Below, in pieces: positions 35,259 to 46,544 of a stretch of 64,000 nt of DNA (its first letter is position 1; every line of letters starts with the position of its first letter). The stretch is from Calycina herbarum (taxonomy: Eukaryota > Ascomycota > Leotiomycetes > Helotiales > Pezizellaceae). The stretch covers positions 558,001-622,000 of the forward strand of contig LLEY01000009.1 of NCBI GenBank assembly GCA_001414485.1, in the 5' to 3' direction. The notes beneath the pieces were generated by a model. It was not told the DNA's origin, did not search any database, and worked only from the letters and a program-made list of their open reading frames with translations. The translations under genes were made by a program, and so were the position numbers.

Positions 35259-35711
35259 ATGACGAACCTCTCCCTCTTCGCCGTCCCAGTCTATTGGCTC
35301 CTCACAATGCTTCCCCACTTCTACGCCATATACCTGGTAATGGACTCCAACAACGGAATCTGGGAAAACATCTCTCCCCGCTCCGCGACTTGGGATGAGA
35401 AAATCCGCAAGATCACAACAACCGAAAGATACAACACCTACATCCGAGCACGCGCAGCGCATAAGAACGGGTTCGACAGCTTACCCCTGTTTGTTGGTGC
35501 GATTTTGGCGGGCAATATGGCAAAATTAGGAGGGGAGTACATGAATACTTTCGCTGGGTGGTATTTGGTGATGAGGATTATTTATACGATGCTTTATGTT
35601 GGGACTACCAGGCAGGGGATGAGTTGGTTAAGGACGGTTGTTTGGTTTGGAAGTTGTTTTTGGTGTTTGAGGGTTTTTGTTGAAAGTGGATGGGTTCTGA
35701 CGGAAGAGTAG
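35259..35711 (+). CDS. MAPEG-family membrane protein
   Basis: This single-exon gene encodes 150 residues, the usual size for microsomal glutathione S-transferase/eicosanoid-type MAPEG proteins. Four hydrophobic segments are visible (residues ~5-27, ~75-90, ~98-117, ~124-140). Between helices 1 and 2 is a polar loop with ERYNTYIRARAAHKNGFDSLPLF, like the conserved RAxxAHxNxxE/DxxP motif at the start of helix 2. The Arg and Asn residues bind glutathione in well-studied members. The protein is expected in the endoplasmic reticulum or another internal membrane. Whether it has transferase or peroxidase activity cannot be told. Confidence 0.88.
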   Translation: MTNLSLFAVPVYWLLTMLPHFYAIYLVMDSNNGIWENISPRSATWDEKIRKITTTERYNTYIRARAAHKNGFDSLPLFVGAILAGNMAKLGGEYMNTFAGWYLVMRIIYTMLYVGTTRQGMSWLRTVVWFGSCFWCLRVFVESGWVLTEE

Positions 35712-36763
35712 CTGTTGGATAGGTTGCTAGAAGAGTAAACCCCTTTTAGCTCTTATAAAGCGGCTGTTTAAACTTGACAAGGAGCAAAAGTTAAGCTGTC
35801 AAGATAGAGAATGAGATGAGGTTCAGAATCATGAGATGATTTTCAAAACCATATGATGAGTTAGCATGAGAGGCTCGCTCAGATCTTCATTTCAATACCT
35901 CAAATACTTGAAATATCAGAGGCTATAAATTTAAGAATATAGTACTAGTTTCAGTTCTACAGTTTCGCTGTTATACTTTAATAATACTTGTAGTGTATTA
36001 TATGAACTATATAATCATTCTAGTAAGTTTAGTTATTGAATTTATTTATTTAAGAAGATTTAGAAAACCAAGTTAATTAAGAAAATACTCAAGGACATTT
36101 GAGAATATGGGTACTAGATTCCTATTTAAATAATTTCATTTGATATAATTATGTAATAACGTTTAAATTGTTAGGATGAAGTTCTGCGAAGTTTAAGAAT
36201 ATAGTGTAACATATTTCTGTCTGAACTGTATTTTTTTTATCTAGTTTTTTCGAGAAGGTTTAGAAAAACGAAGTTGTTTGAATTAGTATATGTCTAGATA
36301 GAATCAACTTTTTCTATATTTACGATTAAAATATGCCCTCACTATATAGGTCTCATGTATAGAAGTGAAATCTGTTTATGAAATTTAGCGAAGGCCAGAA
36401 GAGATAAACCTTCTAGTCATGAGAGACGAACATTTACTATGATATTTGGAACTGCAAGTCGGCTTTCGCGAATTGGTGTTGCATCCAAGAGTTCGACGGG
36501 CATGCAAGTGAGTCACCTTCACTTATCGTGTAGCCTTGAGTGTCACCACGGGTAGCACAAACGCATCATAGTAGGCTGATCATTTCCACGCATGGCGTTT
36601 CTTGTGTATCTTTATCTCTGGTGGCGTAGAGGTGTTCATATACTTGGCTGAAAGAGTCTCCTTGTGATAACAAAGCTTTGGGTAACAACTCACCTATCAA
36701 GTTCAGCCAAGTTAATAATGGCATTACCCCTCAGTTGAGGGAATATCTACACTCTAGATCACT
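35712..36763. other. AT-rich intergenic region
   Basis: Very AT-rich between 35900 and 36300, without coding signals. TG and CA occur normally, so this is natural AT-richness and not RIP. The promoter of the terpene synthase gene lies at its right end. Confidence 0.5.
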
Positions 36764-38408
36764 TTGACACATCCAAGCACTCCTTCTGCCTCGAAAGCTA
36801 AGGGAAATAAAATGACCTCGGCAGAACAGAGCACCGGGAATCTACCGAAGAAAGAAGATCGGGACAAACTCATCTCGGCTAAGCAGGTGGTCAAAATCAC
36901 GGATCTTTTTGAGAACTTCATGGCTCTCCCGCCCAAACTTAACTCGGAATATAGTTCTGCCTATGAGGAAGGATTGGAATGGATTTCAAAGTATCTATAC
37001 TCACCTTTAGACCAAATTTCTCTCTAACTAAGAATAATCAGATTGTGCGGTCTCACAAGCGCGGAACAAAACAGGTGTCGGCTTGCGAAATGGGGTTACT
37101 TAGCTGGTGTGGTCGGATTGGAGGCGAACTCCCACAGGTTAAAAGTGGTTGTCAAATGGTTTATTTACGTGAGGTTACTGTTAGCTTTCATCAATTGCTA
37201 CTGCTAACCACAGTTTTAAGGTTTTTCTTTTCGATGACCGTAAATCCACCCTATCGCCAGTCTTTTCTATACTAAAACACAGAAGAACTTGACGACGGTC
37301 CTTTGGGCTCAAAAGTAACATCATCGCAAAAATATCTTGACGCCGCAGTATCGGTTTTGCTCAATGAAGATCCTTTCAAGATGTACACTCTGCCATTGGA
37401 AGTTGCCTTGAACACATTCTGGTGTCAAATTCGAGAGGTAGATAGATATATATCAGTCATAATACCTAGCCGAGAGACTGACTATAACGGGTAGGATTCT
37501 GAAATTTCATCTGGTGAGAATGAGAATCAATCCACATTTCCCTACCGCTAAAAGATCTCAAGGTACCAAAAACCGTTTTCGGGACCGCATGATTGATTAC
37601 TTTATCTCAGCGAAAGACCTCATTCTTTTTGAGGCTTCGCAAAATCGCGAAGAAACTTTGCGTCGTTATATGCAGCATCGCTTTTATACCGCTGGTGTAC
37701 TCCCAACATATTCCCTGATGCAGTTAGTTCCTCTCCATACACACCAATTCTTATTAACACAGTCCTTTAATCATGGATAGATACGCAAACTGTATTCATG
37801 TGCCAGATGAAGTGTTTGAAAACCCAGCTTTTATCGAGCTTGAGAAAACTGCAGTCGAGCTTCTAGCGTTGTGAGTAGTAATGCCCCAGTATTTCTAAAC
37901 GTACTTATGCCGTGTGAATTAGAGCAAACGATTGCGTATCTTACCGTCGAGAAAGCGTAAGTACTGAAGATACCGTGAGCATGTTTTCGAGCTCGCTGAA
38001 GCTTGACCCAGAAACAAACACGCCCACACAACCTTATCCACTTCCTCCGTTACCACGGAATGTCTGAACAAGAAGCATATGAATACTTACAGGAGCGCCT
38101 CCGGGAAGGTTACAAACGCTGGTATCTTGCACTCGCAGATATTCCATCTTGGGGTGAGGAGATTGACCGTGAGGTTCAACGCTATATTTCCGGCATGCAA
38201 TATGTAAACATTGGTCACGCAAATTATTTGTGAGTTAACCGCCTTCCACTTTCTAACTTGATAATCCTGTTGACAGTATAGGTTTGAATCGCCGAGGTAT
38301 TTTGGCAAGAACCATGCGCAAATTCGTCGAACGAGGGAGTTGCCATTGGAAGGAGATGCAGATGATATGATTGAATCTGTGATATTCGCTGATGAGCTCG
38401 TTATTTAA
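36764..38408 (+). CDS. Class I terpene synthase (sesquiterpene cyclase-like)
   Basis: Nine exons (36764-36990, 37042-37168, 37221-37239, 37283-37490, 37555-37722, 37781-37870, 37923-37956, 38012-38229, 38282-38408) give about 405 residues. The metal-binding motifs are intact: FDDQELD (aspartate-rich motif) split over exons 3 and 4, NDCVSYRRE (fits NDxxSxxxE) and the C-terminal RY pair in SPRYFG. Other family marks are EGLEWISKLCGLT near the N-terminus and QYANCIHVPDEVFENP before the NSE motif. The enzyme should ionise a linear prenyl diphosphate with Mg2+ and cyclise it. Exon 3 is only 19 nt. The exon 4/5 junction is the least certain: the chosen splice adds about 14 residues relative to what I expect. 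An internal Met at residue 17 is an alternative start. No partner biosynthetic genes flank it. Confidence 0.87.
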
Positions 38409-38513
38409 CATGAATGGGAAGTACGTCGTTGAGATTTCTGGGTCTTTGAGAATAATATACTATGAGAGAACATAAGAAGTGATGTGATGCTCTACATTGG
38501 TCCGTTTTAGAGA

Positions 38514-40099
38514 TCAAACGACTTCTTTCCTTCCCATTTCACAAGAAACAACCTCCACTTCGCAAATCTCCTCAGTCTCCTCGACTCCCTTCCCATTCCG
38601 AAACATGCACCTAAAACCTCTATCCAAGCCCATCCAATAGTCTTTAAAAGCAAAAACCTTCTTCATCGCCCCTCCCAAGCCCACTTTCCTGACTTCGCCC
38701 CCATCACTCTCCCGACTTACTTTCCTAACAACAATTCCATCCTCCCCCTTCTGAACAGAGGAACCAGAACCAGGCGAAGAAGGCACCTCGACATCAGTAT
38801 CCGTCAACACCCTGGTACCATAAATCCTCCAAGGATAAGCCCTTAAATGCAGTAAAGCAACCCCAACCATCTCCCCGGTCAACAAAAGATTCGGGATATC
38901 GATTCGGAGACTCCTTGCTGAGATGGTGGGGGTAGGTTTCATGATTCCGTTTGGTTTGGTGAGTTTATCTAGGATGAACTAGAGGATGACATCGCATGTT
39001 AGGTTGGGTGTAATGTGTACACAAAATAAAAGGGGAGGAAAAAACCGTTTGAGCAAAAGCCAAAAACACCACTATCTTGATCGCAACAAACTTCAATCCA
39101 GGGTCGTGCTTCCTCAATTTGATTCGGAATTGGAGATAAAACATCGACAACGCATACATGGCAGTCATTAGGGAGAGGGCTTGGATGAGTTTGATCTATT
39201 CTCGCATCAACATACACACTCCTTTGGAAACACCCAAAATAAAAAAAGGGAGAAAACTGGCGACGTACCCAGATAGCAGCAGCCTTAGTACTAGTACTTA
39301 ACTCACAGAATACCCCCTGAGACTGCGTGATACAGATCACAACCGCGAGTAAGACCTTAACAAGGCAATACTGGAAAACACATGTCCAGACAGTCTGCAC
39401 CAGTTAGCTCTTTGTTCCCTCTCGCCCTTGCATTCGTCTAATCAATAAGAAGAACATACCTCAAACCACCTCTCTCCCCCGCCCTCCCTCGCTTCCACAT
39501 CCACTTTTCGCTTCCTAAAAGGCACCCAACTCCTCGGCTGAACTCCCCCCACAAACCCTTCATCCCCTTCAACATCGCCAAGAAAAGCAACGACCAACAA
39601 GAAAAAAGAGGCGAGTGCAAAAGCTTCATAAGTCTCCGAAACAGTGACGAGGTATACATGTGCAGCCGGGAAAGTGATTGCGAGAGTGGTGGAGAGGGTG
39701 TAAATCGGTACCATGAGGATTATTCGCATTGCACTGTATTCATGATCAGTATAGCTCCAAGTCTTCCAAGATACTTGGGATAAGATGAGACGAAAATAAA
39801 GGATGGTAGAAGAGTTATGGGATAATGAGACGGAGTGAAAGGAAGGAAGTGAAGGGTAAATACTGTTTCTGCTCCCGCATCACACAGAAATGTAACCCAT
39901 GTCTCAAAAACAAATAAAGAGAGAGAGAACTAGCGAGAATAGCGAGCAGTATGTTGAGCGTGAGAGCAAGTTCATGGAATGTGAAATTGTTGATGAGATT
40001 TATTTCCTCGCCTATGGGGATGATTTTTGTCAGTACTAAGGGGACAGGGAGGTAGAAGGCAAAAAGCATACCAGGGTAATCCCTCGTACAATTGCCCAT
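38514..40099 (-). CDS. Ost-alpha/TMEM184 (DUF300) family membrane protein
   Basis: This minus-strand gene has several exons starting MGNCTRDYPG. Visible pieces include a hydrophobic helix LALTLNILLAILAS; the diagnostic AMRIILMVPIYTLST; ETYEAFALASFFLL, like the conserved YEAxxxxxFxxL helix; a long polar loop; then CLVKVLLAVVICI, YALSMFYLQF and a final cytosolic tail with KDYWMGLDRGF. About seven membrane helices are expected. Family members are organic solute (steroid/bile acid) transporter alpha-like proteins or vacuolar/plasma membrane proteins of uncertain role in fungi. The gene ends about 105 bp from the end of the convergent terpene synthase gene. Exon boundaries were only partly traced. 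Confidence 0.82.
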
Positions 40100-40708
40100 C
40101 TTCGCTATATTCCGTTCTCAACTCTCGCCAGAAAACATAGAAACAAAATCAGAGGAAAACATCCCCTCTCTTATCCACAAACCCCTCCCACCTCTTACCA
40201 TCCAAAGCGTTCCAGCCAGCCCACAGCCAGTCCAGTCCAAGAAATAGGGTTACAAACACCATCGCTTAGGGTCGTATTCTCCATACCCCACCTACAGAAT
40301 TCCTGTCCCACCATCCACCATCAGCACTGATCCTCATTTTAGGCTATGTACGTTACCACAGTTAACAGGTTTTTGTCTTCGCTTGCCTCGCCGTTCACCG
40401 CATGCATCTTATCTCTGATGTTCCATTCGTGTAACAGTGACTTTCTCGAAGATAGCCGAAACTGCGTATTCGTATGGATATGGCGTAGTGATAAAAAGTA
40501 AGCACTTACCTCAACCTCAATCATTCCCATCGACAAATGAACAGAGAAGTCCGACCATATGGTAGAAAAGATTGATTCTGTAGTCTGGACCTATCGTAAC
40601 GCTGGTATATACACCCATTCATTTCTCATCTGATCTTATAGCTCTCAAGCCATTTTTCCACCCCCGCCATCTTCTCGTACCCATTCCCAACCCAGTCTGG
40701 TTCCAAAT
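40100..40708. other. Intergenic region
   Basis: Lies between the Ost-alpha-like promoter and the 3' end of the 2-methylcitrate dehydratase gene. A pyrimidine-rich segment at about 40140-40260 (on the plus strand) lies upstream of the Ost-alpha-like start. The short frame at 40339-40536 has no feature. Confidence 0.4.
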
Positions 40709-42487
40709 CTAAACAAATTTGCTGTCCTTGGTGACATACAAGTCAACATACTCATCAATAGCCATTCCCTCCAACTTCGTAGTATCATTACCCAAATCAA
40801 CCAATTCCTTAACCTTAGCCTCACTATAATGTGGTACAAGATGTCTCTTATACTTAGCCAAGATCTCCGGCTTCGCCTCTTCTCTTCTCAGTCTGTGACC
40901 TAAAGGTGCCTCAACAACGACTTCTTCCATAACTGTTCCATCATTGAGGGTAACAGTCAAAGCGTTAGGAATAGTACGCATATTCTCGTTGTGGTAATCC
41001 AGGGTAAATTGTGGGTCCTCGACACACTTGATCTTTTGGCGTAAGGACTCGACGAGAGGCGAGGTGGCGGCCTCTCCCCCATCAGTGTAATCGGTTGCCT
41101 CGAGACGTCCGTAGACGAGCATGACCGCGGCCATGTATTGAATGCAATGGTCACGATCAGCGAAGTTGTCCATGGGCTTAAATTGTTTGTCGATGATTCG
41201 GACGCATGCCTCGTGGGTTCTGCATGTAATTTCCTTAATATCAGCTGCGGATTTTCCTTGGTCGTGAAGTTGTTTGCGAATGTTCTTTGCTGCCTCAATT
41301 GCGGTTTGCGAGTGGAATTCGGCTGTGAAACGTTAGAACTGAAATAGAAATTGGTGTAAGTGCAGCTTACCTGGGTAAGAAACCTTGAACAAAACATTCT
41401 CCATAACGTAACTTCCATATGGTCTTTGGAATTCGAATTTGTTGCCCTTGAAAAGGACATCGTAGAAACCCCAAACAGGAGCCGACAAGACGGTAGGAAC
41501 ACCAGGTTCGCCCTTCATGACCTTCAACACGAGGTTGACAGCACGCTGGCAAGCATCACCAGCAGCCCATGACTTTCTTGACATGGTGTTTGGAGTATGC
41601 CTGTAGGTTCTCAAACTTTGGCCATCAACCCAAGCTTGCGAGACAGCATCCGCAGTTTGCTTCTCGGAAAGACCAAGCAACTTGGAAACGACAGCTGCAC
41701 TAGCAACCTTAACTAAAACAACATGGTCTAAACCAACCTTGTTGTATGAGTTGAGAAGTGCCAAACATCCTTGGATTTCGTGTGCCTTGATCATGGCCTC
41801 CAGAACCTCCTTCACAGTAATGATTTTTCCGTTGCCCAAATTTCCACCAGCACGGTTTGTTCGCGAGATCCAGTCTGCAACAGCCAAGATAGCACCCAAG
41901 TTATCTGAAGGATGACCCCACTCAGCAGCCAACCAGCAGTCATTGTAATCCAGCCATCGAATCATAGCACCGATATTGAAAGCACCATTGACGGGATCCA
42001 ACTGGAAGTCTGTGCCGGGAACTTTGGTACCATTGGGAACGACAGTTCCCTCAACAATTGGACCAAGGAGTTTCGTACATTCTTTAAATCGCAGACCTTC
42101 GAGACCGCAGCCAAGGGTATCTAGGAAAACGAATCGTGCAGTGTCGAACTAACGCGTGGGTGATCAGTATATTTCCATCATCAACACCAGTGAGGGGCTT
42201 ACGGCAAGGTCCGAGTTTATGGGAGTGTTGTGAACATAGCTGGCAATATCCTTAATCTCAGGATCATATTCCCTAGCTTGCGGTGGTGGGGGAGCACCGG
42301 ATTGTAAAGGAGACATGGTGGAGAATTGTTTGAGGGCAGGTAATGGGGTTGTGCGTGAAGAAATGCGGGATGTGGAGGAACTGGAGAGGGTGCTGAGAGG
42401 GGCAGCTCGCAGAGCTCGATTGGCGGGGAAGGTCGGTCGTAGGTTCTTGCTTGCTACGGTGCGAAGACTACGGTGGAACGTCGACAT
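40709..42487 (-). CDS. 2-methylcitrate dehydratase, mitochondrial (MmgE/PrpD family)
   Basis: Three main exons on the minus strand. The N-terminus ([15 protein letters not shown], Arg/Ser/Ala-rich for ~58 residues) is a mitochondrial targeting peptide. The body is a clear MmgE/PrpD protein: [34 protein letters not shown]; the [20 protein letters not shown] segment with active-site Asp/His residues; [12 protein letters not shown]; and [10 protein letters not shown] near the middle. The C-terminus ends KDSKFV. The enzyme dehydrates 2-methylcitrate in the methylcitrate cycle that clears propionyl-CoA, in the mitochondrial matrix. A second Met (MSPLQSG) could start a shorter form without most of the targeting peptide. 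Introns are short and near 41350 and 42150. Confidence 0.92.
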
Positions 42488-42490
42488 ATT

Positions 42491-42506
42491 GGGGGGGGGG
42501 GGGGGG
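42491..42506 (-). repeat. Homopolymer of 16 C in the leader of the PrpD gene
   Basis: Sixteen G on the plus strand, hence sixteen C in the mRNA, end only three bases before the start codon at 42487. Such runs slip in replication and sequencing, and the length may vary between strains or reflect assembly error. Confidence 0.85.
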
Positions 42507-43907
42507 TGGTTCTTTGGAAGGAGGGGGGAGATGATCAGCTTGAAAGTCAATTGCAAGCTGGAAGATGAGAATTGAGAGTGCAATCCGATTTTAACTGTTG
42601 CTTTGGGCGGCTGTTGTTCCAAGGGACTCGTCGGTCTGCACCTGCCGATTGTGAGCCGAGGCTATGCGGCGGGCAGGAGCGAAATGCTGACAATCAAAGC
42701 GGCGTCCATTACATCGCATTTTACTGCTGATAAGCAATGCCGCCCTTATGAATGAATTGCCTGCAAAAGCTTCAAAATCCGATCCCGGAGATACAACCGC
42801 TAACTGTATACTTTTATTCGCAGCAAGTTTTAAGCTCACAGTACATTTTCCTAAGAGATCGCTGACCAATATACAACAATGATATCAACACTTCTTCGAG
42901 ATAATCCAAGCTACAAGGTGCTGAGAAAGAGAGAGAATGTATAGATTGCAGGGCTACATGTGTGTAAGATTCTTCCAGGACTTGAGTTGGCGTGGAAGGT
43001 ACCTCCCTATAAAATACGGCAAGGTCAAATATATAATTAGAGTCAACACTCAAACAACACATTTGGATTTTCAACTGAAAGCATTCAATTAAAGTAGCAA
43101 CAGTAACAGTATAGTATACAAGAGAAAACGGGTCCATTCAAGGTGAGATATCTCCCTGATGGGATATAAAGAATCGAGGCTTAGTTACATCGTGGCTTTG
43201 GATCTAAGCTCAAGCTTCTGAACGCCATATATAGCAAAATACAACGCTGTACACGAATCCTTCATAGCCTCGCCATTTTTGGGGTGTATATGGGACCAGC
43301 CGTCCTACATCTGATAAGAAACAGCCAGGAGTTATCATTTACTCCTCGAGGGTGACGAATACTTGTTGATATTGACAGGATCATTCAAACCACCAACGGT
43401 CGAAACACAGGTTCACAGAACAACACTATGCTCAATTATGTACACAAAAAAGCCAAGCAAGACCCGCCCCCAGCGATCGAAACGATGTCTTTGCAAGATC
43501 CGATGTTTTTGGCGTTGTGGTACCTGGCAACCTTGATTGGCTTCCTACAATCCACTAAATTGTGAATATAACTGCTCGAACCCCTCGAGAACGAAAATGC
43601 AGAAGAAAAGATTCGTGCTAGGTTAAAACAGTTCTGCTTTCCCAAAATCAAAAACGGTGAACACCAATTGGACAGTGACCACGGGGAAGCTGAGTAGAAC
43701 ATGCAGTGATAACAACAGGAGATGGGGATGAAGATAGATTTGGAATGAAGAAATGGGAGGTGGGTGGAGAATACTTCAACTTGGCGCCTTGCCTGCTTTT
43801 CGAAATCGCTTCAACCTCAACTTCATGAGATTGGCTTACAATGGTCTATCGATTTCTCCCATCTAGTTATCCACATAATTACCAGGGGAGAAAACCAAGG
43901 GTTCCTT
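42507..43907. other. Intergenic region
   Basis: About 1.4 kb with frames at 42814-43137 and 43436-43702 (minus strand) that show no domain, signal peptide or splicing logic. The PrpD promoter is at the left. I see nothing else. Confidence 0.45.
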
Positions 43908-45293
43908 CTAATAAGGATTAGGATAAATAGTCTTCCTCGCAACAGGCCTCTTCCGCCTCCCAACCTCAGCCAATGTATTAAACAACCCTCCCTCCTGCCA
44001 CGGAACCCCAGAGAGCGTCTTCCTATACCTCCTCGCCTCCGTCCTCTTAGGTCCCCCACTCCCACTTCCCCCTCCTTCAAAATACGTGGTCCCATAAGTC
44101 GTAAAAATCTGCTCCTCGAACCCAATATCTTTCACAGCCTGGATTATGATTCTCATCGCTCCCCCATATACACTCTGAAACATCTGAGCATTCATCTCAT
44201 TCGGATTGTCAGCATGATTCATAAACCGCGTCCAGTTTCCTCTTTCCCCTCCCGTAATGATAGAAGTCGGTATCCCGTTCGTCGGAGGACTGGGATAAGT
44301 AGCTGAAGGGCCCAAGAAGTTAAGGAGGTAATCTCCATCACCGCAGGAATCCTCTTCTTGTAGGGGTATAAAAGTCCCATTATATTCACCAATAAGCTCT
44401 CCCTTTTGAATATCTTGAAGCGCTCGAACGCCACGGTTGACTTCCGCAATCGAATCCGTAAAAGAAGGGAACTGATGAATCTCAACAATCGGTTCAGTCA
44501 CTCACGGTTTCTTGCCGTTTTTGGAACATGTACAGATTGAGTCGGGTTCGAAAGTCGAGTGCAGCGTACCCCCTTGAACATACGAGGGATGAATGGCTGG
44601 TTTTTCGCAATGCTCGCACAGAGGGAAATCGGCACTCTCCCCTTCCATGGTAGCTGCGTATTGGGGATGACGAGGGTAGTCCCAGCCTCTGGGCCAAGAA
44701 GGTAATCGTGTATAGCGAGCAAATCTTTCGGCGGAATACCTGTTCTCGTGGGTGTTGATCATGTCCCTTCTCGCTGCCCCCACACCTTCAGGTGTAAATT
44801 TGCACTTCATTGGCTCCCCACGCGTGCTGAGATAAATGATATGAGGATGGAAATTCGCATGTTGGGTCTCTTCCAGCATAGGATGGGGATCCAAAGCTCC
44901 CAATGACCTGAGAAACCCATTTCTTGAATGTTTCCTGTAGTTCTTGACATAAGGAACCCTCCTCGTAACCCCAAACATCCGTAAACTATGTCTATCCGCA
45001 ACAATAACCAGCATAAGATTCTGCCATTCGATCCAATTGAAATTTTTGAAAGCGTGGGCGAAGGGATCTGCATGCATTGCTATAGCCATTGCCTCGACTC
45101 CTATTTGTCCCACTGCTGCTTGATATCGGGTTTTCCAATCATCAGACCAGTTATCGACTTCATCGTAGGGATCTGGCCAGTTGTAGGTTCCTGGGAAGCG
45201 TTTTAGTGCTTCGCCTCGAGTATGGAGGGTTTGGAAGACATTGCGAACAACAACCCCAGGTTGAGCCAGGGTATTCGGGGGATTTTGAGCCAT
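43908..45293 (-). CDS. SET-domain protein interrupted by an in-frame TGA
   Basis: Starting at MAQNPPNTLAQPG (45293; the longer frame from 45398 adds an unlikely leader), the frame runs 263 residues to a TGA at 44502-44504 and continues without shift to 43908, 461 residues in all. The second half has the SET signatures NRGVRALQDIQKGELIGEY, NWTRFMNHADNPNEMNAQ (the NHS-like methyl-donor contact) and TTYGTTYF. The part before the stop has a Cys cluster (CEHCEKP, ICTCSKNG). SET proteins transfer methyl groups to lysines. The stop is embedded in CCGTGAGTGA, which looks like a splice donor, but no acceptor in the right phase follows. A GTACAT donor a little upstream could pair with GGAAG at ~44421, deleting about 30 codons including the stop. 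Otherwise the gene is broken or read through. Confidence 0.7.
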
Positions 45294-45631
45294 CAGGGTA
45301 GACACGACAAATCGCAAAATTGAACAGAGAAAATTAAACTTGTCGGATCGATATACCGAGTACCTCAGCCTGGTAAGGAACAAGTCGGGTAGAAACAAAG
45401 ATCTTTGTGTGGTTTCACCAGTCCCCCAGGATCCGGATATGGTTGAATGAAAATAACATAACAGAACGAGGAAAACAAAGAAAATAGTTGGAGCATCAAT
45501 GATTGGGTACTACCCATCGACTATAAAAAGTTTCAATTGTCTAACAGTATGGAAATCTAATTCGCTGCCCATCCTTGCCCATATTCAAACGCCATAAACT
45601 CCATACACCTTTTCGCATAAATCCATTTCAA
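45294..45631. other. Intergenic region between SET and EAF genes
   Basis: Short AT-rich interval that holds the promoter of the SET-domain gene and the 3' end of the EAF gene, both on the minus strand. Confidence 0.4.
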
Positions 45632-46544
45632 TCATTCCTCTTCACTCTCATCGCTTTCGTTGCCTGAGTTCAACGCTTGTTCGAGTTCTGCCTCTAGTTC
45701 ATCCACATCTAATTCCATAGGTTCGTCATCCCTCTGAACGGGGTTATTTGCAGGACTGGGTAACGTCAGAGGATCCACATCGTGATTTCGTTCATCTTCG
45801 TATTCTTCTCCTTCGGCATCACTATCCTCTTCGCTCGCTTCTTCACTCTCCTCTCTCTGGAATACAGGAGTAGATTGATATTGAAATTGCTGTGAAGGTG
45901 GACCATCCGGGTATTCGACCGTGAGACCATCATCTGATTCTTCTTCTTCCTCCTCGTCTGGGGTAGGTGCCCGAGGTGGTGGTTTCGGCTTCGTGACCTT
46001 CTCTACCTTCTTTCGCTTCGGTGCTTCCGTCTTTGCAACCGCAGCTTTAATTGCTTTCGCAGGTTTCTTCTTCGTCGCTGGTGCTGCTGCTTGAACCTTT
46101 GATTTTGGTATATCCAATTGTGTGTATTGATCCCTTAGAGCCTGTTCATCAGCCCAGGGCGCAGAGACCATATTCATGTCGAAAGTAGAGTCCACTCGGT
46201 GGAGTACAAAGTGTTTCTTGACCGGGTCGAAGATCAGCACATATTTCCCGTCACCAGATGTTCGTGCACCGTGGTATTTGTATTGGATGGAGCCATCTCT
46301 GTAGGAGAGGTCGTAATTAGTGGGATCGCTATCTGAAGGTTCGATATGCATTGAGCGAGAGGAATCGGTTTCCGATTTGTGGTTATCTGCCATCTTGTCA
46401 GTGATTGTCCCTCGGACTGTTGGGGAATGTCGTATGCGTACACCGGACTCCTGTGTAAACCTCCTTTTGGGTCTTTCCCAGTATGGCATCGCTCAAGACG
46501 ATGGGGTATTTTCCATCGATATCGAATCCCAGGGCGGCAGCCAT
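45632..46544 (-). CDS. ELL-associated factor (EAF)-type transcription elongation protein
   Basis: Two exons (46442-46544, 45632-46386) flank a 55 bp intron with GTACGC donor, CTGAC branch and GGCAG acceptor. The splice creates TGVRYNHKSE, the conserved join of the EAF N-terminal domain, and gives 285 residues. The domain is clear: DGKYPIVLSDAILGK, QYKYHGAR, KYVLIFDPVKKHFVLHRVDSTFDMN. The rest is disordered: a Lys/Ala/Pro-rich stretch (KKKPAKAIKAAVAK), then acidic Glu/Asp/Ser-rich blocks ending NESDESEEE. EAF proteins bind ELL and stimulate RNA polymerase II elongation in the nucleus. The acidic C-terminus fits the known transactivation region. A longer frame from 46489 without the intron lacks the conserved start. 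Confidence 0.9.

Noticed and set aside
2803..38408. P450 and terpene synthase as one secondary-metabolite cluster
   Set aside because: They are 32 kb apart with a transposon island and unrelated genes between; no shared regulator is seen.
42814..43137. Minus-strand 107-residue frame with hydrophobic segments
   Set aside because: No signal peptide, family resemblance or splice partner; likely chance.
46387..46441. Apparent frameshift in the EAF gene
   Set aside because: A 55 bp intron (GTACGC...CTGAC...GGCAG) restores the frame and creates the conserved TGVRYNHK join.
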